A stretch of DNA of 12,169 nucleotides, from contig JAZQDE010000019.1 of the NCBI GenBank assembly GCA_045546695.1, positions 1 through 12,169 of the forward strand, written 5' to 3'. Shown one piece after another: positions 6,197-12,169 of this stretch (position 1 is its first letter; every line of letters starts with the position of its first letter). The position numbers were made by a program, and so were the translations under genes. A model generated the notes under the pieces. That model was not told the DNA's origin and did not search any database. It was given only the letters and a program-made list of their open reading frames with translations. The DNA is from SIG424 sp045546695 (GTDB lineage: Bacteria; Bacillota; Clostridia; UBA1212; UBA1255).

Positions 6197-7861
6197 ATGA
6201 TGAATTCAGGTAAATACAAAATCGGATATTTTCCGGTAGATGGAAAATATAATAAATGGGTGACAAAAGATCACGTTGAAAAAGCGCCTATATGGTGTAG
6301 TGTCGATATGCGCGATGGTAACCAGAGCCTGGTAATTCCGATGAGTCTGGAAGAAAAGCTGGAATATTACAAAGTGCTGCTCGAAGTTGGCTTTAAGGAG
6401 ATTGAAGTCGGTTTTCCTGCTGCCAGCGAGACAGAATATGAATTTCTAAGGGCAATTATCGACAACAATATGATTCCGGGCGACGTTACTGTTCAGGTGC
6501 TCACGCAATGCCGCGAGCATATTATCCGCCGCACGTTTGAAGCCTGCAAAGGTGCTCCAAATGCTATTATCCATTTTTACAATTCAACAAGCGTAGCTCA
6601 AAGAGAGCAGGTTTTCAAAAAAAGCAAAGAAGAGATAAAACAGATTGCAATTGAAGGCGCAAAGCTCGTGAAAAAGCTCGCTTCGGAATATGAAGGCAAC
6701 TTCAGATTTGAATATTCACCTGAATCTTTCACAGGTACAGAGCCTGAATACGCACTTGAGGTCTGCAACGCTGTACTTGACGTGCTTGAGCCGTCTGCAG
6801 ACAACAACGTTATAATCAATCTTCCCGTTACGGTTGAGATGAGCATGCCCCACGTTTATGCAAGCCAGGTTGAGTATATGAGTGAAAATCTCAAATACAG
6901 GAAGCACGTTACGCTGTCGCTTCATCCACATAATGACAGGGGAACGGGCGTTGCCGACACAGAACTTGCATTGCTTGCAGGTGCGCAGCGCGTCGAGGGC
7001 ACGCTGTTTGGCAACGGCGAGAGGACAGGCAACGTTGATATTATCACGCTGGCACTCAATATGTACTCACATGGCATAGATCCGGGCCTCGATTTTTCAA
7101 ACATGCCTTATCTCGTTGAAAAATATGAAAAATGTACAAGAATGAAGGTCCACGAGAGAGCTCCGTATTCAGGCGCGCTCGTTTTTGCTGCTTTTTCAGG
7201 CAGCCACCAGGACGCCATTGCAAAAGGTCTCAAATACAGAGAAGAAAAGCGTCCCGATACGTGGACTGTACCATATATTCCCATCGATCCGAAAGATATC
7301 AACCGCACATACGACGCCGACGTTATACGCGTCAACTCCCAGAGTGGCAAGGGCGGCATCGGCTACATTCTCGAGCAGGCTTACGGCTACTATCTGCCGG
7401 CAGGAATGCGCGAGCATCTTAGTTATCTGTGCAAATCAGTGTCCGACAGAGAACACCGCGAGCTCAAGATTACAGACATTCTTGCGCTTTTCAAATCACA
7501 TTACTTCCTTCACTCCGCGGCGCTCAGAATCGAAGACATGCATTTCTTCCGTAAAAAAGACGGCGTAGAGACTGAAGTTACTTTCTTCCATAATGGTGAA
7601 AAGTCAGTCGTGATAGCAAAAGGAAACGGTTCTCTTGATGCTGTCAGCAACGCTCTTAAATATTTCACAGGCGCAGAATACGAACTCGTTGTCTACACAG
7701 AGCACAGCTTGCAGGAGATGGGCTCAGGAAGTAGCGCCGTTGCGTATATCGGCATCAAGGATTCTCAGGGAACAATGTACTGGGGCGCCGGTACACACAC
7801 CGATATTATTCATGCAGGTGCAAATGCCCTGCTCAGTGCATATAACAACATGGAGGAATGA
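6197..7861 (+). CDS. leuA: 2-isopropylmalate synthase, long (LeuA2) form
   Basis: First enzyme of the leucine branch: condenses acetyl-CoA with 2-ketoisovalerate to 2-isopropylmalate. The 554 residues begin with the N-terminal extension of the long LeuA form (GKYNKWVTKDHVEKAPIWCS), then the HMGL-like TIM barrel with VDMRDGNQ (R39/D40 at the active site) and the metal ligands LHPHNDRG (H243, H245), followed by LFGNGERTGNVDI. The C-terminal ~120 residues form the LeuA regulatory domain, with EVTFFHNGEKSVVIAKGNG and EMGSGSSAVAYIGI, which in relatives binds leucine for feedback inhibition. A strong AAGGAGG at 6179-6185 supports the ATG at 6197 (a second ATG follows at 6200). It is the first gene of leuACDB, with leuC starting 3 nt after its stop. 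Length and motifs are normal. Confidence 0.96.
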   Translation: MMNSGKYKIGYFPVDGKYNKWVTKDHVEKAPIWCSVDMRDGNQSLVIPMSLEEKLEYYKVLLEVGFKEIEVGFPAASETEYEFLRAIIDNNMIPGDVTVQVLTQCREHIIRRTFEACKGAPNAIIHFYNSTSVAQREQVFKKSKEEIKQIAIEGAKLVKKLASEYEGNFRFEYSPESFTGTEPEYALEVCNAVLDVLEPSADNNVIINLPVTVEMSMPHVYASQVEYMSENLKYRKHVTLSLHPHNDRGTGVADTELALLAGAQRVEGTLFGNGERTGNVDIITLALNMYSHGIDPGLDFSNMPYLVEKYEKCTRMKVHERAPYSGALVFAAFSGSHQDAIAKGLKYREEKRPDTWTVPYIPIDPKDINRTYDADVIRVNSQSGKGGIGYILEQAYGYYLPAGMREHLSYLCKSVSDREHRELKITDILALFKSHYFLHSAALRIEDMHFFRKKDGVETEVTFFHNGEKSVVIAKGNGSLDAVSNALKYFTGAEYELVVYTEHSLQEMGSGSSAVAYIGIKDSQGTMYWGAGTHTDIIHAGANALLSAYNNMEE

Positions 7862-7864
7862 CAC

Positions 7865-9124
7865 ATGGCAATGACAATGACCCAGAAAATACTTGCCGCG
7901 CATGCCGGTCTTGAAAAAGTAGTACCCGGCCAGCTTATAAGCGCAAAGCTTGATATAGTGCTTGGCAATGACATAACGACTCCCGTTGCGGTGGGAGAAT
8001 TTGGCAAAGCCGGATTTACAGAGGTCTTTGATAAAGACCGCATTGCTATCGTTCTCGACCATTTTGTTCCAAATAAAGATATCAAATCAGCAGAACAGTC
8101 AAAAACATGCCGTGAATTTGCCTGCAAACATTGCGTGAGCCATTTTTACGATGTAGGCAAGATGGGTATCGAGCATGCGCTCCTTCCTGAGGCAGGTGTC
8201 GTTACTGCCGGAGATTGCATTATCGGAGCAGACAGCCACACGTGTACTTATGGCGCGCTCGGCGCGTTTTCAACAGGCGTCGGCAGCACCGATATGGCGG
8301 CCGGAATGGCGACAGGCACTGCGTGGTTCAAAGTGCCGTCTGCTATACGCTTTAATCTTGTTGGCAAGCTTCCTGAAAATTGCAGCGGCAAGGACGTTAT
8401 CCTGACAATAATTGGTATGATAGGCGTTGACGGTGCGCTGTATAAGAGTATGGAATTTTCAGGAGAGGGTGTTGCGACACTTTCTATGGACGACAGGCTC
8501 TGCATCTGTAATATGGCAGTAGAAGCAGGCGCAAAAAATGGAATTTTTCCTGTTGATGAAGTTACAATGAAATATATGGAAGGCAGATGCGAGCGTACGC
8601 CGGTAGTTTTTGAGGCTGACGAAGACGCCGTTTATGATGAAACGATTTGCCTTAATCTGTCAGAAATAGTGCCGACCGTGAGCTGTCCGCACCTTCCGTC
8701 CAATACAAAGCCGGCATCAACGCTGGGCGACATAAAGATTGATCAGGTAGTTATTGGCAGCTGTACAAATGGCCGTCTTGAAGATATGGAGGCTGCGTAC
8801 AACATAATAAATGGTAAAAAAATTGCCGACGGTGTGCGTTGTATCATAATTCCGGGCACGATGAATATCCTGCGCGAATGTGTACAAAGAGGTTGGTATA
8901 CGGCATTTATTGATGCCGGAGCGGTCGTTTCAACGCCTACCTGCGGCCCTTGCCTCGGCGGATATATGGGCATATTGGCAGCCGGCGAAAAATGCGTCGC
9001 TACCACAAACAGGAATTTTGTCGGCAGAATGGGCCACGTTGACAGCGAGGTATATCTTGCGTCTCCACACACGGCGGCAGCAAGCGCACTTGCCGGATAT
9101 ATTACTGAGTACAAGGAGGATTGA
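7865..9124 (+). CDS. leuC: 3-isopropylmalate dehydratase large subunit
   Basis: Large subunit of isopropylmalate isomerase, which with LeuD converts 2- to 3-isopropylmalate through a [4Fe-4S] cluster. At 419 residues it belongs to the short, archaeal-type LeuC/homoaconitase group rather than the ~470-residue E. coli type. The cluster cysteines are C300 in IGSCTNGR and C360 and C363 in TPTCGPCLGG. Other aconitase-family motifs are GADSHTCTYGALGAF, GVGSTDMAAGMATG and FVGRMGHVDSEVYLASP. GGAGGA at 7852-7857, inside the end of leuA, serves the ATG at 7865. The distinction from homoaconitase or other isomerases is made mainly by the operon context. It is followed by leuD after a 3-nt gap. Confidence 0.95.
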   Translation: MAMTMTQKILAAHAGLEKVVPGQLISAKLDIVLGNDITTPVAVGEFGKAGFTEVFDKDRIAIVLDHFVPNKDIKSAEQSKTCREFACKHCVSHFYDVGKMGIEHALLPEAGVVTAGDCIIGADSHTCTYGALGAFSTGVGSTDMAAGMATGTAWFKVPSAIRFNLVGKLPENCSGKDVILTIIGMIGVDGALYKSMEFSGEGVATLSMDDRLCICNMAVEAGAKNGIFPVDEVTMKYMEGRCERTPVVFEADEDAVYDETICLNLSEIVPTVSCPHLPSNTKPASTLGDIKIDQVVIGSCTNGRLEDMEAAYNIINGKKIADGVRCIIIPGTMNILRECVQRGWYTAFIDAGAVVSTPTCGPCLGGYMGILAAGEKCVATTNRNFVGRMGHVDSEVYLASPHTAAASALAGYITEYKED

Positions 9125-9127
9125 CAG

Positions 9128-9625
9128 ATGAATACACAAGGAAAAGTTTTCAAATATTCTGACAACGTGGACACAGACGTTATAATCCCGGCCCGCTACC
9201 TGAACACACCTGATGCAAAGGAACTTGCAGCGCATTGTATGGAAGATATTGACAAGGAATTCGTGAAAAAAGTCAGCCCCGGAGACGTTATTGTTGCCGG
9301 CTGGAATTTTGGTTGCGGCTCTTCGCGTGAGCATGCGCCCCTCGTTATTAAGACATGTGGCACAGGATGCGTAATAGCAAAAAGTTTTGCCAGAATTTTC
9401 TATAGAAATGCCATAAATATCGGCCTTCCTATTCTCGAATGTGAAAAAGCTTGTGACGAGATAAAAGCCGGCGACGAGGTAAAAGTTGATTTTGATACAG
9501 GTATTATTACAAATATAACGACAGGCAAAACGTACGAGGCACAGCCTTTTCCTGAATTTATACAGAAAATAATAAAAAGTGGCGGCTTGCTTGCTTCCTT
9601 AAAGGAGCGTGCCGGCAATGACTAA
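9128..9625 (+). CDS. leuD: 3-isopropylmalate dehydratase small subunit
   Basis: Small (swivel-domain) subunit of isopropylmalate isomerase, 165 residues, the short archaeal-type form that pairs with the 419-residue LeuC. Visible motifs are DTDVIIPARYLNT (residues 15-27), where the YLNT loop contributes to substrate choice, and the substrate-binding GCGSSREHAP (62-71), then FARIFYRNAINIGLP. AAGGAGGA (9113-9120) lies 7 nt before the ATG. The last eight bases overlap leuB, so translation of the two is probably coupled. Confidence 0.96.
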   Translation: MNTQGKVFKYSDNVDTDVIIPARYLNTPDAKELAAHCMEDIDKEFVKKVSPGDVIVAGWNFGCGSSREHAPLVIKTCGTGCVIAKSFARIFYRNAINIGLPILECEKACDEIKAGDEVKVDFDTGIITNITTGKTYEAQPFPEFIQKIIKSGGLLASLKERAGND

Positions 9626-10688
9626 AAACATCGCAGTAATACGTGGCGATGGCATTGGTCCGGAAATCATCGGACAGGCCATAAAGGTTCTGGAAAAAGT
9701 TGGCAAAGTGTATGGCCATGAATTTCTTTTCACCGAAGTGGATATGGGTGGTTGCGCTATAGACAAGTGGGGCGATCCGCTGCCGGAACAGATGCTGGAA
9801 AAATGTCTTGCATCAGACAGCGTGCTACTTGGCGCAGTCGGTGGCAATAAATGGAATGACGTGCCGGCAAATATGAGGCCAGAAAAAGGACTTCTTCGTC
9901 TGCGTGCGGCGATGGGTGTTTACAGCAACAACCGTCCTGCCAGAATATGGCCACAGCTTGCAGACAGCTCTCCGCTTCGCAAGTCAATCGTCGACGAAGG
10001 CATTGATTTTATAATCGTCCGCGAACTTATCGGCGGTATATATTTCGGCGAGCACCATACGGAAAAAATTGGTAATTCGCTTAAGGCTGTTGACGTGCTT
10101 ACGTACAGCGAAGAAGAAATTGCGCGAATCGGCCGAATCGGTTTTGAAACTGCCATGAAAAGGAATAAAAAGCTTTGCTCGGTAGAAAAGAGCAACGTGC
10201 TTGATTCGAGTCGTCTCTGGAAAAAAGTTATGCACGAGCTTGCTGTTGAATATCCGGAGGTTGAACTCAGCGACATGCTCGTTGACAATTGCGCAATGCA
10301 GATTGTGAAAAATCCGTCGCAATTTGACGTTATTGTTACTGAAAATATGTTTGGTGACATTCTGTCTGACGAGGCTTCCATGATAACTGGCTCTATCGGT
10401 ATGATTCCGTCATCGAGTCTTGGCGCAGGCACCCGCGGCCTTTATGAACCGATTCACGGCTCTGCTCCTGATATCGCAGGCAAAGATATTGCAAATCCTA
10501 TAGGAACAATTCTTGCAGCGGCTATGATGCTTCGTTTCAGTTTTGACATGACAAAAGAGGCCGATGCCATCGAAAAAGCAGTCAGTGATTTTCTTGATAA
10601 TGGCTACAGAACGGCAGATATTATGAGCCCCGGATTTACACAGGTTGGCACAATCCGCGCAGGAGACCTGATTGCAGAAGCAATTTAA
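9618..10688 (+). CDS. leuB: 3-isopropylmalate dehydrogenase
   Basis: NAD-dependent oxidative decarboxylation of 3-isopropylmalate to 2-ketoisocaproate. From the ATG at 9618 the protein has 356 residues, a normal length. It begins MTKNIAVIRGDGIGPEI and has LLGAVGGNKW, RPEKGLLRLRAAMGVYSNNRPAR (substrate binding), VRELIGGIYFGEH and SVEKSNVLDSSRLWKKV. The metal-binding aspartates are D223, D247 and D251, in DNCAMQ, FGDILSDEASM. The NAD-binding GSAPDIAGKDIANP follows. A GTG at 9609 is in frame, but it lies only 1-2 nt behind the AAAGGAG (9601-9607), whereas the ATG is 10 nt away; hence 9618. The start overlaps leuD by 8 nt. It is the last gene of the operon and is closed by a strong terminator. 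Confidence 0.96.
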   Translation: MTKNIAVIRGDGIGPEIIGQAIKVLEKVGKVYGHEFLFTEVDMGGCAIDKWGDPLPEQMLEKCLASDSVLLGAVGGNKWNDVPANMRPEKGLLRLRAAMGVYSNNRPARIWPQLADSSPLRKSIVDEGIDFIIVRELIGGIYFGEHHTEKIGNSLKAVDVLTYSEEEIARIGRIGFETAMKRNKKLCSVEKSNVLDSSRLWKKVMHELAVEYPEVELSDMLVDNCAMQIVKNPSQFDVIVTENMFGDILSDEASMITGSIGMIPSSSLGAGTRGLYEPIHGSAPDIAGKDIANPIGTILAAAMMLRFSFDMTKEADAIEKAVSDFLDNGYRTADIMSPGFTQVGTIRAGDLIAEAI

Positions 10689-10706
10689 AACAATAAAAAC
10701 AAGAAG

Positions 10707-10737
10707 CCCCGGTTTGTGATATAAACCGGGGTTTTTT
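10707..10737 (+). terminator. intrinsic terminator of the leu operon
   Basis: CCCCGGTTT (10707-10715) pairs perfectly with AAACCGGGG (10723-10731) around a 7-nt loop, followed by six T. It lies 18 nt after the leuB stop. The minus-strand tail is weak (CTTCTTG), so it is mainly a plus-strand terminator. Confidence 0.95.
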
Positions 10738-10739
10738 AT

Positions 10740-10880
10740 GTCACCATCGTCATCGTCTGAATAGACAGCCTTGATTAATTTTCCAACCATGCTGACTTTA
10801 TCAAAAGCTTCTCCGAAGAATCTGCTCATCTTTCCGCCGCCTGTTACATCATTGAGTTCTGCATCGCTGATCTGTGTGTT
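10740..10880 (-). pseudogene. double-glycine leader (bacteriocin-like) peptide gene, remnant
   Basis: Read on the minus strand from about 10880 to 10740 this encodes NTQISDAELNDVTGGGK, then MSRFFGEAFDKVSMVGK, LIKAVY and an acidic SDDDDGD. ISDAELNDVTGG has the form of the double-glycine leader (ELxxVxGG) cleaved by peptidase-containing ABC exporters, and the following ~30 residues look like a small amphipathic core. The start is missing: upstream of about 10880 the plus-strand ATPase sequence begins. The stop is missing too: the frame runs on through the leu terminator and antisense to leuB. Both ends therefore appear cut. No exporter, immunity or modification gene is present. Mature activity cannot be inferred; GG leaders also occur on signalling peptides. 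Confidence 0.5.
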
Positions 10881-12042
10881 AATTGATGAGTTTCCGTATA
10901 TGTGTAAAGGAAATATAAGTATTCCCTCTGTTTTGCAGAATATATGGGATTCAGAACTTAAAGAAAAAAATGTTATGATTGTTTTATGTGGCAGTGCTAT
11001 GAGCTTTATAGAAAAAGAATTACTTGCTGAAAAGAATCCTCTTTATGGAAGAGCAACAGGTATTTATAAAATGAAAGAAATGGGATTCTATGATGCTGTG
11101 AAATTTTTTCCCGATTACTCTGACGAAGACAAAGTCCTTGTATATTCTATTCTGGGAGTCATTCCATATTATCTCAGACAGTTTGATCCCGACCTGACGA
11201 TATCGCAGAATATCAAGATAAATATACTGAGAAAAGGCTGTATCTTATACAGTGAAGTTGAATTTCTTCTTCACCAGGAACTTCGCGAAACGCCGGTGTA
11301 TAACTCTATAATTGAAGCCGTTGCACTTGGCAGTACAAGGTTAAACGAAATAAGCCAGAAGGCACTTCTGGAAGATACGTCCAAAACAAGTGTTTATCTT
11401 AAAAATCTGATAGAATTGGGTATTGTCGAAAAAGAGTTTTCAATCGATTCAAAGACAAAAGAAAAAGGCAATCAGAACAGAGGCATATATCGTCTGACAG
11501 ATAATTTTTTCAGATTCTGGTATATGTACGGATTTGCAAATTATTCACAACTGGAAGATTGTGATGTTGAAGGTGTATATGAATATTCAATCAGACCGAC
11601 GCTGCACGAATTTGCCTCTTTGGCGTTTGAAGATATTTGCAGAGAGTATGTTAGAAAGCTTCAGAAAGAGAATATTTTACCATCCAGATATTCAAAAATG
11701 GGACGCTGGTTCGGAAAGACTACTATCCGCGACAGTAGTGCTTCAACAGGCCTGAAAACAGCAGAGACAGAAATTGATTTGCTTGCTGTCAGTAAAGATG
11801 AAAAATCTTATCTTATAGGTGAGTGTAAATTTAAAGAAACGCCATTCAGTTATTCTGAATATCTTGATACAAAAGCAAAGTTAATGCCGGTTAAAGAAAA
11901 GGCCAATGTCTATTACGCGTTATTTTCACAATCAGGATTCAGCGAAAAGCTCAAGAAGGAGGCGGAAACGGATAGCAATGTCAAACTTTACACTTTGGAG
12001 CAAATAGTTAGCCCACATGAAAAAAACACTGTCAACCATTAG
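10867..12042 (+). pseudogene. DUF234-type AAA ATPase lacking its Walker A half
   Basis: From about 10867 the frame reads LICVLIDEFPYM, a Walker B strand (D/E) typical of the DUF234 group of archaeal-type ATPases, and continues with the sensor-like VLCGSAMSFIEKE, the NPLYGRATG motif and SILGVIPYYLRQFD. A winged-helix segment follows (ISQKALLEDTSKTSVYLKNLIELGIVEKE), then the C-terminal DUF234 nuclease-like domain with EID (11770-11778) and GECKF (from 11818), which resembles the D...ExK core of PD-(D/E)XK enzymes. The usual first ~100 residues, with the GRRRVGKT-like Walker A, are gone. An in-frame ATG at 10771 exists, but its first ~33 codons are antisense to the GG-peptide remnant and have no ribosome binding site. 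The gene is therefore a 5'-truncated ATPase, unlikely to hydrolyse ATP; it is otherwise uninterrupted, so the loss may be recent. The stop at 12042 precedes a terminator. Confidence 0.8.
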
Positions 12043-12064
12043 CGAAAATGTCCCGGAAAAGTTG

Positions 12065-12100
12065 AAACATTAGCTCTTGATAATCAGGGCTGATGTTTTT
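12065..12100 (+). terminator. intrinsic terminator after the truncated ATPase
   Basis: Bases 12065-12077 (AAACATTAGCTCT) pair with 12086-12098 (AGGGCTGATGTTT) including two G-U pairs, with an 8-nt loop and a tail of T to 12100. The remaining bases to 12169 are AT-rich and I see no gene or motif in them. Confidence 0.75.
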
Positions 12101-12169
12101 CTAATTTAATGCGGAGATATTAGAAAAAACGTTGTTTTTAGCATTGGAAATCGTGAAAATCATTGTTTT

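Noticed and set aside
10410..10739. Minus-strand open frame running from the GG-peptide remnant through leuB.
   Set aside because: It is antisense to conserved leuB codons and passes through the leu terminator; only the part above about 10740 has protein-like sequence.
10771..10866. N-terminus of the ATPase as an open frame would give it (MINFPTMLTLSKASPKNLL).
   Set aside because: No ribosome binding site, low-complexity composition, and antisense to a better-supported peptide remnant.
1..12169. CRISPR arrays, tRNA/rRNA genes, transposase genes, attachment sites.
   Set aside because: No regular spaced repeats, no cloverleaf, no transposase or integrase motif, and no duplicated att-like ends were seen on either strand.

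Overview
The window looks like a chromosomal segment of a low-to-mid GC Firmicute, most likely an anaerobic gut or rumen Clostridium relative (Ruminococcus-like). This is inferred from strong AAGGAGG ribosome binding sites, sigma-A-like TTGACA/TATAAT promoters, intrinsic hairpin-plus-T terminators, a YtrA-type GntR regulator, DUF4143/DUF234-type AAA ATPases, and an AT-rich background around higher-GC housekeeping genes. The species cannot be fixed from the sequence alone.

Layout, left to right. (1) 3-155: the C-terminal end of an EamA/DMT-type transporter, then a non-coding stretch with a possible pseudoknot and a hairpin. (2) 445-1719: an intact AAA_14/DUF4143 ATPase with its own promoter and a bidirectional terminator. 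Directly after that terminator lies a ~42-nt relic that matches the 5' end of a group IIC intron. (3) 1841-2630: a YtrA-type GntR regulator with a consensus promoter and a perfect 10-bp inverted-repeat operator, followed by the wreck of the ABC transporter it should control; only short pieces of the ATPase and the last ~87 residues of the permease remain. (4) 2842-5634: an intact GH38 alpha-mannosidase. (5) 5661-6037: a 29-codon ORF and a truncated YugP-type zinc metallopeptidase. (6) 6197-10688: a complete leucine operon leuA-leuC-leuD-leuB with its own promoter and a strong terminator. (7) 10740-12042: a minus-strand remnant of a double-glycine-leader peptide gene, running directly into a DUF234-type AAA ATPase that has lost its Walker A half. 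A terminator follows.

How the genes work together. The four leu genes make up the leucine-specific branch from 2-ketoisovalerate to 2-ketoisocaproate: LeuA condenses with acetyl-CoA, LeuC/LeuD isomerise isopropylmalate, and LeuB oxidises it. They are translationally packed, with 3-nt gaps and one 8-nt overlap. The mannosidase is a separate cytoplasmic glycan-degrading enzyme with no transporter beside it.

I do not see a complete undescribed system here. The notable pattern is that nearly every junction between healthy genes holds a broken one: intron stub, ABC transporter, metallopeptidase, GG-leader peptide, and ATPase missing its nucleotide-binding half. This suggests repeated deletion and rearrangement around conserved metabolic genes.
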